Assembly: GCF_030063135.1 (NCBI RefSeq)
Contig: NZ_JASISO010000012.1
Location: forward strand, 1-64,000
Source: Streptomyces sp. G-G2
GTDB lineage: Bacteria; Actinomycetota; Actinomycetes; Streptomycetales; Streptomycetaceae
DNA: 64,000 nt
Reading direction: 5' to 3'
Notes under the pieces: generated by a model
What the model was told of the DNA's origin: nothing
Databases searched by the model: none
Seen by the model: the letters and a program-made list of their open reading frames with translations, nothing else
In this document: piece after piece, positions 41,183-50,058 of the stretch
Numbering within the stretch: position 1 is the stretch's first letter
How the letters are laid out: the number at the start of each line of letters is the position of its first letter
Translations under genes and position numbers: made by a program

Positions 41183-41300
41183 GAGACTGCTGAAGATCTT
41201 GCTCGGGGCGCCCGAGTCACCCCGATTCACCGGTAAATGTCGATCGGGGCAACCTGGTGCAAGCCGGGCGCGTTTCCAAGATCTTCAGGACACTCCTAGG
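41178..41300. mobile_element. MITE-like 123-bp inverted-repeat element
   Basis: The ends at 41178-41201 and 41277-41300 are 24-bp inverted repeats with 21 of 24 matches: CCTAGGAG, four bases, CTGAAGATCTTG, and the reverse complement. Between them lie smaller hairpins such as CTCGGG-GCG-CCCGAG. The left arm contains the LLM gene stop codon. It could be a non-autonomous transposon, or a large termination hairpin. Confidence 0.6.
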
Positions 41301-41471
41301 GCCTGTCCGGCGGCCCGTCCGGGCAAGCCTGCGGCCGTGGTGGGGGCTCGGGGGTCTTCCCCGCCACGGCCGTCACCGCGAACAACGCGCCGGGGGCCCT
41401 CCGGGTTACGCCCCGGATCCCACCCCTTCGGGCGGCGGGGCTCCGGATGGACCGCCTGCGGTTGCCCGCCC

Positions 41472-41506
41472 GCGGGATCGGGACTTGAGTGAGGTCCCGA
41501 TCCCGC
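41472..41506 (+). promoter_or_regulatory. 13-bp stem-loop upstream of the ferritin-like gene
   Basis: GCGGGATCGGGAC and GTCCCGATCCCGC pair perfectly with a 9-nt loop TTGAGTGAG, ending 16 bp before the start codon 41523. It may be an operator or attenuator; a ribosome site overlaps its right flank. The 41301-41471 interval has no supported gene. Confidence 0.5.
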
Positions 41507-41522
41507 CGGAGGTGCCCGCCCC

Positions 41523-42356
41523 ATGCTCTCTGCCCGCAGCCTGTTCCGGGAGATCCTCGACCACGACGAGTCCTTCCAGCTGTTCTGCTCCGTCGCCGCG
41601 AGCGGGGAGTCCCAGGGCGGCTGGGAGAACGCCCGGATCGCCGCCCTGGTGCCCGACACCATGAAGGACCTCGCGCCCAGGATCGTCCGGCACAGCGCCG
41701 ACGAGGAGAAGCACGGACGGATCTTCCACGCCCTGCTGCGCCACCGCGGCCTGTCACCCGTCACCGTCCCGGCCGACACCGACTACACGATGAAACTGGA
41801 ACGGCTCGGCATCGGCCTCGCCCACGAGAAACTGCGCCGGGCCGAACCGCTGACCGAGCGGGATATCGTCGTCCACCTCGCCCACAGCCGGGTCACCGAA
41901 CAGCGCGCCGCCGACCAGATGCGTCTGCTCGTACGGTACTTCGGGGACCACCCCGGGGTCGGCAAGGCCGTCCGCGTGATCAGCGCCGACGAGGACGACC
42001 ACCTCGCCTACTGCCACGAGGAACTGCTGCGCCTCGCCCGCGCGGGCCACGGCCGCACCATCCAGCGGGTGCTGCGGCAGAGCGCGCTGGCCGAGATCGC
42101 CGTCCACCGGGACGTCAGCCTCGCCGTGACGGCCCACCTGGGCAGGATGCTGCGCTGGCCCGCCCCCAAGTCGGCCGCGCTCACCGCCGGAATCCGCTCC
42201 GTGTACGCGTACGAGCGCTTCGCGGGCTGGCACCGCATGGCCGACTTGCGGATGCCGGAGCGCCGCGACGCCCTCGCCGCGGGGGCCACGGACCACGGCG
42301 GCCCCGGCCGGACCCGTCCGGGAGTGCCGGTCGCTACAGCCAGCCCCGTCGCTTGA
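41523..42356 (+). CDS. Ferritin-like domain protein
   Basis: 277 residues. Two four-helix-bundle-type metal motifs are visible: HSADEEKHGRIFHALL, and ISADEDDHLAYCHEEL, which supply Glu and His pairs for a di-iron site. It may be an iron oxidase or a tRNA-modification-like diiron enzyme. Its 3' end overlaps the convergent corA by 23 bp. ATG start 41523 is preceded by GGAGGTGCCC. Confidence 0.8.
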   Translation: MLSARSLFREILDHDESFQLFCSVAASGESQGGWENARIAALVPDTMKDLAPRIVRHSADEEKHGRIFHALLRHRGLSPVTVPADTDYTMKLERLGIGLAHEKLRRAEPLTERDIVVHLAHSRVTEQRAADQMRLLVRYFGDHPGVGKAVRVISADEDDHLAYCHEELLRLARAGHGRTIQRVLRQSALAEIAVHRDVSLAVTAHLGRMLRWPAPKSAALTAGIRSVYAYERFAGWHRMADLRMPERRDALAAGATDHGGPGRTRPGVPVATASPVA

Positions 42357-43326
42357 ACAGCCGGTGCAGCCCCACGCACACGAGGGCCATCAGGACCAGC
42401 ACCCCCGGATAGCCCCACCACTGGCCCAGCTCCGGCATGTGCTCGAAGTTCATGCCGTAGATCCCCGCGACCATCGTGGGTACGGCCGCCATGGCCGCCC
42501 ACGCGGAGATCTTCCGCATGTCGTCGTTCTGCCGCACGCCCATTTGCGCCAGGTGCGCGGCGAGGGCGTCCGACAGCAGCCGGTCCAGTCCCTCGATGTA
42601 CTCGTTGGCCTTCGTCAGGTGGTCGGAGACGTCCCGGAAGAAGGGCCGCGAGTGGTCGTGGACGAAGGGCACGTTCCCCGAGGCCAGCCGGTCCATCGGC
42701 TGGAGCAGCGGACTGGTGGCCCGGCGGAACTCCAGCACCTGGCGCTTGAACCCGTAGATCCGGGCGGCGGTGTTCTTCGCGTCCGAGGGAACCGGCGCGA
42801 ACACCTCCGCCTCCAGCTCCTCCAGGTCCGCCTGGAGTTCCGCCGCCACGTCGATGTAGTGGTCCACCACGGCGTCCGCCACCGCGTACAGCACCGCCGT
42901 GGGCCCGTGCTTGAGCACGTCCGGCTCCTGCTCCAGCCGGTGGCGTACGGCGGCCAGCGCGGCCCCCTCGCCGTGCCGCACCGTCACCACGAACGAGTCG
43001 CCGACGAACACCATCAGCTCGCCCGTGGTCACCGAGTCGTTGGCGTCGTCGTACAGCACCGGCTTGAGCACGACGAACAGCGAATCGTCGTACACCTCCA
43101 GTTTCGGCCGCTGGTGCGCGGTGAGCGCGTCCTCCACGGCGAGCGCGTGCAGCCCGAACTCCCGGCTGACGTGCTCGAATTCCTGCTCCGACGGCTCGTG
43201 AATGCCCACCCACAAGAAGGCGTCCCCCGAAGCCCGGGCCTCGGCCAGGGCATCCGAGAAGTCATCGGGTCCTTCGGTACGGCGGCCGTCCCGGTAAATC
43301 GCACAGTCGACAATCACCCGGGGCAT
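42334..43326 (-). CDS. CorA-family divalent metal transporter
   Basis: 330 residues. The large N-terminal cytoplasmic domain precedes two C-terminal transmembrane helices; YGMNFEHMPE contains the GMN selectivity motif, with the last helix at LVLMALVCVGLHRLF. Transports Mg2+, Co2+ or Ni2+. ATG 43326 was chosen over the upstream start at 43353 because of its AGGGAAG site. Confidence 0.9.
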   Translation of the reverse strand: MPRVIVDCAIYRDGRRTEGPDDFSDALAEARASGDAFLWVGIHEPSEQEFEHVSREFGLHALAVEDALTAHQRPKLEVYDDSLFVVLKPVLYDDANDSVTTGELMVFVGDSFVVTVRHGEGAALAAVRHRLEQEPDVLKHGPTAVLYAVADAVVDHYIDVAAELQADLEELEAEVFAPVPSDAKNTAARIYGFKRQVLEFRRATSPLLQPMDRLASGNVPFVHDHSRPFFRDVSDHLTKANEYIEGLDRLLSDALAAHLAQMGVRQNDDMRKISAWAAMAAVPTMVAGIYGMNFEHMPELGQWWGYPGVLVLMALVCVGLHRLFKRRGWL

Positions 43327-43369
43327 TCTTCCCTGCCCGGGCCCCCGCCGCACACCGGGCCCGACCGCT

Positions 43370-43375
43370 TACCCT
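43370..43375 (+). promoter_or_regulatory. Leaderless -10 for the histidine phosphatase gene
   Basis: TACCCT ends six bases before ATG 43382. No Shine-Dalgarno is visible. Confidence 0.45.
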
Positions 43376-43381
43376 GTCCGC

Positions 43382-44104
43382 ATGGCCACGCTGATCCTCG
43401 TACGACACGGGCGGTCCACCGCCAACACCGCAGGGCTGCTCGCCGGATGGACCCCCGGGGTCGAACTGGACGAGCGGGGCGCCGAACAGGCCGCCGCGCT
43501 GCCCGGCCGCCTCGCGGGCCTGCCCCTCGTCGCCGCCGTCACCAGCCCGCTGGAGCGCTGCCGCCAGACCCTGGCGCCCTTGCTCGCGGCCCGGCCGGAG
43601 CTGCCGCTGCACCCCGACGAGCGGATCGGGGAGTGCCACTACGGCGACTGGTCCGGCCGCAAACTCTCCGAACTCTCCGAAGAACCCCTGATGCGGATCG
43701 TCCAGCAGCACCCGTCGGCCGCCGCGTTCCCCGGCGGGGAGTCCATGCGGGCCATGCAGGCGCGCGCCGTGGAGGCCGTACGCGACTGGAACGCGCGCGT
43801 CGACGAGGAGCACGGCTCCGACGCCGCCTACCTGATGTGCTCGCACGGCGACATCATCAAGTCCCTCGTCGCCGACGCCCTCGGCATGCACCTCGACCTC
43901 TTCCAGCGCATCCACGTCGACCCCTGTTCGATCACCGCGATCCGCTACACGCCGACCCGGCCGTTCCTGCTGCGGCTCGGCGACACGGGCGACTTCGCGG
44001 GCCTCGCGCCCCGCCCGGCCGCCGATCAGTCGGGGGCGGGCACGGACAAAGCCGCCGAAGACGGTGGGAACGCCGTCGTGGGAGGCGGCGCGGGCACCGC
44101 GTGA
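43382..44104 (+). CDS. Histidine phosphatase family protein (phosphoglycerate-mutase fold)
   Basis: 240 residues. LILVRHGRSTAN carries the phospho-histidine RHG, TSPLERCRQT the second Arg, and CSHGDIIKSLVADAL the SHG motif with the second His. It belongs to the MSMEG_4193-like phosphatases that sit beside DUF3090 and SCO1664-type genes. The tail from residue 215 is low complexity. Confidence 0.9.
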   Translation: MATLILVRHGRSTANTAGLLAGWTPGVELDERGAEQAAALPGRLAGLPLVAAVTSPLERCRQTLAPLLAARPELPLHPDERIGECHYGDWSGRKLSELSEEPLMRIVQQHPSAAAFPGGESMRAMQARAVEAVRDWNARVDEEHGSDAAYLMCSHGDIIKSLVADALGMHLDLFQRIHVDPCSITAIRYTPTRPFLLRLGDTGDFAGLAPRPAADQSGAGTDKAAEDGGNAVVGGGAGTA

Positions 44105-44242
44105 TCGAACGGCGCAGTAGGGTGGACTGGCCCAAATAAAAGAGCACAGCCCACTGAAAGAGCACAGCCCAGAGCACGGCCACACGTGCGAACGACACAC
44201 GTGCGCGGACTTCCCCCTGCCACAGAGACTTGGAGACTGGAC

Positions 44243-44833
44243 GTGCCCCGTCAGGTGTTCCTCTACGACCCGCCGGACCGCTTCGTGGCCGGTACGGTCG
44301 GCCTGCCCGGACGTCGCACCTTCTTCCTCCAGGCTTCCTCGGGCCCCCGGGTGACCAGCGTCTCCCTGGAGAAGACCCAGGTCGCGGCCCTCGCGGAGCG
44401 GATGGACGAGCTGCTGGACGAGGTCGTACGGCGGACCGGCGGCAACGCCCCGGTGCCCGCCGTGGCCCCCGCCGAGGCCGCCGACACCGCGCCGCTCGAC
44501 GCCCCGGTCGACGAGGAGTTCCGTGTCGGCACCATGGCCCTGGCCTGGGACGGCGAGGAACAGCGCATGATCGTCGAGGCGCAGGCGCTGGTGGAACTCG
44601 AGGCGGAGTCGGACGAGGACCTCGCCGACGCCGAGGAGCGGCTGCTCCAGGACGAGGAGAACGGCCCGCCGATGCTGCGGGTGCGCCTGTCCGGGGCGCA
44701 GGCCCGCGCCTTCGCCAAGCGGGCGCTGGACGTGGTCAACGCCGGGCGGCCGCCGTGCCCGCTGTGCAGCCTCCCACTGGATCCCGAGGGGCACGTCTGT
44801 CCGCGCCAGAACGGCTACCGGCGCGGGGCGTGA
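44243..44833 (+). CDS. DUF3090 protein
   Basis: 196 residues from GTG 44243. RQVFLYDPPDRFVAGTVG, GRRTFFLQASSG and CPLCSLPLDPEGHVCPRQNG with a zinc-ribbon-like Cys set are typical of DUF3090, an actinobacterial family linked to the next gene. Its stop overlaps the start of the SCO1664-like gene (GTGA). Confidence 0.88.
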   Translation: MPRQVFLYDPPDRFVAGTVGLPGRRTFFLQASSGPRVTSVSLEKTQVAALAERMDELLDEVVRRTGGNAPVPAVAPAEAADTAPLDAPVDEEFRVGTMALAWDGEEQRMIVEAQALVELEAESDEDLADAEERLLQDEENGPPMLRVRLSGAQARAFAKRALDVVNAGRPPCPLCSLPLDPEGHVCPRQNGYRRGA

Positions 44834-45702
44834 GCGCGATGGAGGACGGCCGCAGCGAGGACAGCCGCACACGGGACGACGACCGCACGCGGGACGACCG
44901 CACGGAGGGTCTCCTCGACGTGCTCACCCGGGGTGAGCTGACCGTCCAGGGCCGGATCCGCGAGGCCTCCAACGCCGTACTGCTGTGCACGGTCACCCGG
45001 GACGGCCGGAGCGTGGACTGCGTCTACAAGCCCGTGAAGGGCGAGCGGCCGCTGTGGGACTTCCCCGACGGAAACCTCGCCCAGCGCGAGCGCGCCGCGT
45101 TCCTGGTCTCCGAGGCCACCGGCTGGGGCCTGATCCCGGCGACCGTGCTGCGCGACGGGCCCTACGGCGAGGGCATGGTCCAGCACTGGATCGAGTCCGC
45201 CGACGACCAGGGTCCCGACGGCGGCCTGCTCGCCCTGGTCGACGGGGAGGAAGCGGGGGAGGGCTGGAAGGCCGTCGCCCTGGCCGAGGTCGGGGAGGGC
45301 CGCACCGCCCTGCTCGTGCACGCCGACGACCCCCGGCTGCGCCGCATGGCCGTCCTCGACGCTGTGATCAACAATGGCGACCGCAAGGGCGGCCACCTGC
45401 TGCCCGCCCCGGACGGCCGCCTCTACGGCATCGACCACGGGGTGAGCTTCCACATCGAGGACAAGCTGCGCACCCTGCTCTGGGGCTGGGCGGGGGAGCC
45501 GCTGACCGACGAGGCCCGCGAGGTCCTCACCCGGCTGGCGGGGCTGCTGGCCGCGGGAGCGCCGCTCGCCACCCGGCTGGCGGAACTGATCACACCGGTC
45601 GAGCTGGACGCCGTACGGGGCCGGGTGGCGGACCTGCTGCGCTCCGGCGAGCACCCCCGGCCGTCCGGGGAGTGGCCGTCGATCCCCTGGCCGCCCGTCT
45701 GA
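44830..45702 (+). CDS. SCO1664-family protein (kinase-like fold)
   Basis: 290 residues. VYKPVKGERPLWDFPDGN (ATP-binding Lys region), LDAVINNGDRKGGHLLPA (catalytic loop, D then K) and YGIDHGVSFHIED (metal-binding D) resemble a PI3/4-kinase or HipA-type fold. Operon order histidine phosphatase, DUF3090, SCO1664, mshC is conserved in actinomycetes. GTG 44830 gives MSAMEDG; ATG 44839 is possible. Confidence 0.88.
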   Translation: MSAMEDGRSEDSRTRDDDRTRDDRTEGLLDVLTRGELTVQGRIREASNAVLLCTVTRDGRSVDCVYKPVKGERPLWDFPDGNLAQRERAAFLVSEATGWGLIPATVLRDGPYGEGMVQHWIESADDQGPDGGLLALVDGEEAGEGWKAVALAEVGEGRTALLVHADDPRLRRMAVLDAVINNGDRKGGHLLPAPDGRLYGIDHGVSFHIEDKLRTLLWGWAGEPLTDEAREVLTRLAGLLAAGAPLATRLAELITPVELDAVRGRVADLLRSGEHPRPSGEWPSIPWPPV

Positions 45703-45811
45703 CACCGGGCCCCGGGGGAGTACGGGCGTACGCACAGAACGGGGCGGATCGCAAGGGCGACGATCACGCCAAGAGCGCAGGTCCGGTTCGTTTGATGAAC
45801 ACCCGTCCGGT

Positions 45812-45817
45812 TAGGCT
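45812..45817 (+). promoter_or_regulatory. Leaderless -10 for mshC
   Basis: TAGGCT ends six bases before ATG 45824, no Shine-Dalgarno, typical of a leaderless transcript. Confidence 0.5.
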
Positions 45818-45823
45818 CGACGC

Positions 45824-47053
45824 ATGCATGCCTGGCCCGCTTCTGAGGTCCCCGCCCTGCCTGGCAAGGGCCGCGACCTCCAGATCCACGACACTTCGAC
45901 TCAGGGGAAGGTCACCCTTTCCCCCGGTCCCGTCGCCCGTATCTACGTCTGCGGGATCACCCCGTACGACGCGACCCACATGGGTCACGCGGCGACCTAC
46001 AACGCGTTCGACCTCGTACAGCGCGTGTGGCTCGACACCAAGCGGCAGGTGCACTACGTCCAGAACGTGACCGACGTGGACGATCCGCTCCTGGAGCGGG
46101 CCCTGCGCGACGGCCACGACTGGACCGAACTCGCCGAGCGCGAGACCGCACTGTTCCGCGAGGACATGACCGCGCTGCGGATGCTCCCGCCGCAGCACTA
46201 CATCGGCGCCGTCGAGGCCATACCCGGGATCGTCCCGCTCGTCGAGCGGCTCCGGGACGCGGGCGCCGCGTACGAGCTCGACGGTGACACCTACTTCTCG
46301 ATCGAGTCAGACCCGCACTTCGGCGGGGTCTCGCACCTCGACGCCGAAGCGATGCGGCTGCTGTCCGCCGAGCGCGGCGGCGACCCGGACCGTCCGGGCA
46401 AGAAGAACCCGCTCGACCCGATGCTGTGGATGGCCGCCCGCCCGGGCGAGCCGAGCTGGGACGGCGCCTCGCTGGGGCAAGGCCGCCCCGGCTGGCACAT
46501 CGAGTGCGTCGCCATCGCCCTGGACCACCTGGGCATGGGCTTCGACATCCAGGGCGGCGGGTCCGACCTCGCCTTCCCGCACCACGAGATGGGCGCCTCG
46601 CACGCGCAGGCACTGACGGGCGAGTTCCCGATGGCCAAGGCGTACGTGCACGCGGGCATGGTCGGGCTGAACGGCGAGAAGATGTCGAAGTCCAAGGGCA
46701 ACCTGGTCTTCGTATCGGCGCTGCGGCGGTCCGGGGTGGACCCGGCGGCGATCCGGCTGTCGCTGCTGTCCCACCACTACCGGTCCGACTGGGAGTGGAC
46801 GGACGGCGTCCTCGCCGACGCGGTGGCCCGGCTGGAGCGGTGGCGTGCCGCCGTGTCCCGGCCGGACGGGCTGTCCGCCGACGCGCTGGTGGAGGAGGTC
46901 CGGGAGGCGCTCGCCAACGACCTGGACGCGCCGACGGCGTTGGCGGCCGTCGACCGCTGGGCGCAGGCGCAGATCGCCACCGGTGGCTCCGACGAGTCGG
47001 CCCCGGGCCTGGTATCCCGCACGGTGGACGCGCTGCTGGGCGTAGCCCTCTGA
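45824..47053 (+). CDS. mshC: Cysteine:1D-myo-inosityl 2-amino-2-deoxy-alpha-D-glucopyranoside ligase (mycothiol synthesis)
   Basis: 409 residues, the normal length. It joins Cys to GlcN-Ins in the third step of mycothiol synthesis, by a cysteinyl-tRNA synthetase-like fold. [20 protein letters not shown] has the HIGH-type motif HMGH, and [12 protein letters not shown] the KMSKS loop. The zinc Cys-His set is seen in C44 and the [11 protein letters not shown] stretch. Cytoplasmic. Confidence 0.96.
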   Translation: MHAWPASEVPALPGKGRDLQIHDTSTQGKVTLSPGPVARIYVCGITPYDATHMGHAATYNAFDLVQRVWLDTKRQVHYVQNVTDVDDPLLERALRDGHDWTELAERETALFREDMTALRMLPPQHYIGAVEAIPGIVPLVERLRDAGAAYELDGDTYFSIESDPHFGGVSHLDAEAMRLLSAERGGDPDRPGKKNPLDPMLWMAARPGEPSWDGASLGQGRPGWHIECVAIALDHLGMGFDIQGGGSDLAFPHHEMGASHAQALTGEFPMAKAYVHAGMVGLNGEKMSKSKGNLVFVSALRRSGVDPAAIRLSLLSHHYRSDWEWTDGVLADAVARLERWRAAVSRPDGLSADALVEEVREALANDLDAPTALAAVDRWAQAQIATGGSDESAPGLVSRTVDALLGVAL

Positions 47054-47075
47054 CCCCGGCCCCCGGGCCTCACGA

Positions 47076-47110
47076 CCGCGGCCCCCGCCCTTCCCGGGCG
47101 GGGGCCGCGG
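47076..47110 (+). terminator. mshC terminator
   Basis: CCGCGGCCCCCGCCC and GGGCGGGGGCCGCGG form a perfect 15-bp stem with loop TTCCC. Confidence 0.85.
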
Positions 47111-47147
47111 TGCGTGTCGTACGGGCGTGGCCTGCCCTCCGGGGGCG

Positions 47148-47245
47148 CCTCAAACGCCGGCGGGGCTGGAATGCGCTGCCCGACCGGGGAGTCCCAGCCG
47201 GCCCGGCGCTTGAGGGCAGATCCAGCCCGCCCGGCGCTTGAGGGC
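47148..47245. repeat. Streptomyces intergenic inverted/direct repeat cluster
   Basis: The unit CCTCAAACGCCGGCGGGGCTGGA-type at 47148-47170 recurs inverted at 47194-47217 and 47221-47245 with CCAGCC, CCCGGCGCTTGAGGG. This GCTTGAGGG/CCTCAAGCGCC pattern is a familiar dispersed repeat of Streptomyces genomes. Its last copy ends at the stop codon of the PAC2 gene. Confidence 0.65.
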
Positions 47246-48285
47246 TACGGCTCCGGGGTGTCCGGGGTCTCCGGCGGGGAGCCCTCCGCCCGGGGATCGG
47301 CCGGGGGGTCCACCGGGGGGTCCGCCGGGTCCTCGCCGGAGGCGTCCGGCTTGCGCCGCGGCGGCCTCGGCTTCCCGCTCGACGGGTCCCACAGGTACGA
47401 CCCGTCCCCCGGGTCACCGGCTACGGCGGATCCTGGACCGGGGCCGCCGTCGCGCCTCCGCAGGTACCGCTCGAACTCCCGGGCGATGGCCTCACCGGAG
47501 GCCTCCGGCAGGTCCGCCGTGTCGCGCGCCTCCTCCAGCGTCTGGACGTACTCCGCCACCTCGCTGTCCTCGGCGGCCAGTTGGTCCACACCCACCTGCC
47601 ACGCCCGCGCGTCCTCCGGGAGTTCACCCAGCGGAATGCGGATGTCGATCAGGTCCTCCAGCCGGTTCAGGAGCGCCAGCGTCGCCTTCGGGTTCGGCGG
47701 CTGCGACACGTAGTGCGGCACCGCCGCCCACAGCGACACCGCGGGCACCCCGGCATGCGTACACGCCTCCTGGAGGATCCCGACGATGCCCGTGGGCCCC
47801 TCGTACCGCGTCTCCTCCAGGTCCATCGTCCGCGCCAGGTCGGGATCGGACGTCACCCCGCTCACCGGCACCGGCCGGGTGTGCGGGGTGTCCCCGAGCA
47901 GCGCGCCCAGGATGACCACCATCTCGACGCCCAGCTCATGGGCGAAACCGAGGATCTCGTTGCAGAACGACCGCCACCGCATGGACGGTTCGATGCCACG
48001 GACCAGGACCAGGTCGCGCGGCTTGGCGCCGCCCACCCGGACCACGGACAGCCGGGTGGTCGGCCAGGTGACCTTCCGTACCCCGTTGTCCAGCCACACC
48101 GTCGGACGGTTGACCTGGAAGTCGTAGTAGTCCTCGGCGTCGAGCGCCGCGAACACCTCGCCCTTCCACTCCCGGTCCAGGTGCGTGACCGCACCGGAGG
48201 CGGCGTCACCCGCGTCGTTCCAGCCCTCGAACGCGGCCACCATGACCGGGTCGATCAGCTCGGGCACGCCCTCAAGCTCGATCAC
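47245..48285 (-). CDS. PAC2-family protein
   Basis: 346 residues. MIELEGVPELIDPVMVAAFEG and GWNDAGDAASGAV open the PAC2 domain, and EMVVILGALLGDTPHTRPVPVSG follows. The PAC2 family is distantly related to proteasome assembly chaperones and often adjoins metH, mshC or proteasome loci in actinomycetes. The last 60 residues are Pro/Asp/Glu-rich. GGAGAC lies eight bases before the ATG. Confidence 0.88.
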   Translation of the reverse strand: MIELEGVPELIDPVMVAAFEGWNDAGDAASGAVTHLDREWKGEVFAALDAEDYYDFQVNRPTVWLDNGVRKVTWPTTRLSVVRVGGAKPRDLVLVRGIEPSMRWRSFCNEILGFAHELGVEMVVILGALLGDTPHTRPVPVSGVTSDPDLARTMDLEETRYEGPTGIVGILQEACTHAGVPAVSLWAAVPHYVSQPPNPKATLALLNRLEDLIDIRIPLGELPEDARAWQVGVDQLAAEDSEVAEYVQTLEEARDTADLPEASGEAIAREFERYLRRRDGGPGPGSAVAGDPGDGSYLWDPSSGKPRPPRRKPDASGEDPADPPVDPPADPRAEGSPPETPDTPEP

Positions 48286-48360
48286 CCAGGTCTCCTTCCG
48301 AAGTTCCCCTTGTGTACGGGGGCCAGCCTAAGCCTTGCGGGGATGCCTTCCACAGCCCAT

Positions 48361-48395
48361 GGAAAAGGGGTGGCCCCCGGGACCACCCCTTTTCC
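48361..48395 (-). terminator. glp operon terminator
   Basis: GGAAAAGGGGTGG and CCACCCCTTTTCC form a perfect 13-bp stem with a 9-nt loop, 16 bp downstream of glpD. Confidence 0.85.
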
Positions 48396-48410
48396 CCACC
48401 TGCGTGGGAG

Positions 48411-50018
48411 CTATGCCTTGCGGTTCAGCATCTCCTCGACGCGGCCGCGGACCTCGGCGTTGTCGAGACCGCGGACGGTGACCGTCGTCCGGCGGCGCAG
48501 GACGTCGTCGACCGTCTCCGCCCACTCGTGGTCACGGGCGTAGGCGACCTGCGCCCAGATCTCCGGGCCGTCCTCGTGGATCCGCTCGGCGAGCGCCGGG
48601 TCCTCGTTCGCGAGGCGCGCGATGTCGAAGGCCAGCGAACCGTAGTGCGAGGCCAGGTGGCGCGCGGTGAGCGGGTCCATCCGCGAGCCCGGGTCGCGGT
48701 CCATCAGCAGCCGGTGCGCGACCGCGTTGGGGTTGGCGACACCGGGCAGCGGCACCCGGCGGACCAGGGACTTCACCGGCTCCATGTCGTCGGTCAGCGG
48801 GCTGCCCGGAAGCTTCGCCAGCTTGTCCATGACCACGCGGCCGATGTGCCGGTACGTCGTCCACTTGCCGCCGGCCACCGACAGCATGCCCGCGCGGCCC
48901 TCGGAGACCACCGTCTCGCGCTTGGCCTTCTCGACCCCGCCGGGGCCGCCGGGCAGCACCCGCAGGCCCGCGAAGGCGTACGTCATCAGGGAGCGGTCGA
49001 GGTCGGCGTCCTTCACCGAGAAGGCCGCCTCGTCGAGGATCTGCTGGATGTCGGCCTCGGTGGCGCGGACGTCCGCCGGGTCGCCCTCGTAGACCTCGTC
49101 GGTCGTACCGAGGAGGAGCTGGTCCTCCCACGGCAGGGCGAACGTGATGCGGTACTTGTCGATCGGGGTGGCCATGGCGGCCTTCCACGGCGACTTGCGC
49201 TTCATCACGATGTGCGCGCCCTTGGAGAGGCGGATCGACGGCATCGAGTGCTTGTCTTCCATGCGCCGCAGGTGGTCCACCCACGGGCCGGTGGCGTTGA
49301 GCACGACGCGCGCGTCGACCCCGAACTCGGTGCCGTCGAGACGGTCCTTGAGGTCGGCGCCGGAGACCCGGCCCTGCGTCATGCGCAGACCGGTGACCTC
49401 GGCGTGGTTCAGGACGACCGCGCCCGACTCGACGGCCGCGCGGACCGTCATGACGGCGACCCGGGAGTCGTTCATCTGGTGGTCGTAGTAGACCGCGACG
49501 GCCTTGAGGTTGTCGGTCTTCAGACCCGGGTTGTCGGCGACGGCGCGGGCGGGGGATATGACCTTGCCGATGCCGTCGCCGAAGGCGGACAGCGCCGAGT
49601 ACGCGAAGACGCCCGCGCCCAGCTTCGCGGCGCCGACCGGGCCGCCCTTGTACACCGGGAGGTAGAAGGTGAGCGGGTTGACCAGGTGCGGGGCCACGTC
49701 CTTGGCCAGCACCCGGCGCTCGTGGTGGTTCTCCGCGACCAGCTTGACCGCGCCGGTCTGCAGGTAGCGCAGGCCACCGTGGACGAGCTTGGAGGAGGCC
49801 GAGGAGGTGGCGCCGGCGAAGTCGCCGGCGTCCACCATGGCGACCCGCAGGCCCGACTGCGCGGCGTGCCAGGCCACCGAGGTGCCCAGGATTCCGCCGC
49901 CGATGACGAGCAGGTCGTACGTGGCCTTGGCCAGCTGCTCGCGGGTCTCGGCCCGGCTCGCGTTCGAACCGGCGGTCGGGTGCGATCCCAGCGAGGGAAC
50001 GCTCTGCAGGGTGCTCAT
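48411..50018 (-). CDS. glpD: Glycerol-3-phosphate dehydrogenase (FAD-dependent)
   Basis: 535 residues. LLVIGGGILGTSVAWHAAQ is the FAD-binding turn (residues 35-53). SKLVHGGLRYLQTG and LFGTTDEVYEG-type stretches are conserved. It oxidises glycerol-3-phosphate to dihydroxyacetone phosphate at the membrane, passing electrons to quinone. It is the last gene of the glp operon on the minus strand, 40 bp after glpK. Confidence 0.95.
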   Translation of the reverse strand: MSTLQSVPSLGSHPTAGSNASRAETREQLAKATYDLLVIGGGILGTSVAWHAAQSGLRVAMVDAGDFAGATSSASSKLVHGGLRYLQTGAVKLVAENHHERRVLAKDVAPHLVNPLTFYLPVYKGGPVGAAKLGAGVFAYSALSAFGDGIGKVISPARAVADNPGLKTDNLKAVAVYYDHQMNDSRVAVMTVRAAVESGAVVLNHAEVTGLRMTQGRVSGADLKDRLDGTEFGVDARVVLNATGPWVDHLRRMEDKHSMPSIRLSKGAHIVMKRKSPWKAAMATPIDKYRITFALPWEDQLLLGTTDEVYEGDPADVRATEADIQQILDEAAFSVKDADLDRSLMTYAFAGLRVLPGGPGGVEKAKRETVVSEGRAGMLSVAGGKWTTYRHIGRVVMDKLAKLPGSPLTDDMEPVKSLVRRVPLPGVANPNAVAHRLLMDRDPGSRMDPLTARHLASHYGSLAFDIARLANEDPALAERIHEDGPEIWAQVAYARDHEWAETVDDVLRRRTTVTVRGLDNAEVRGRVEEMLNRKA

Positions 50019-50058
50019 ATCTCTCTTAGCTCCTCGTCGATTGACTCAGCTGGTGCGG

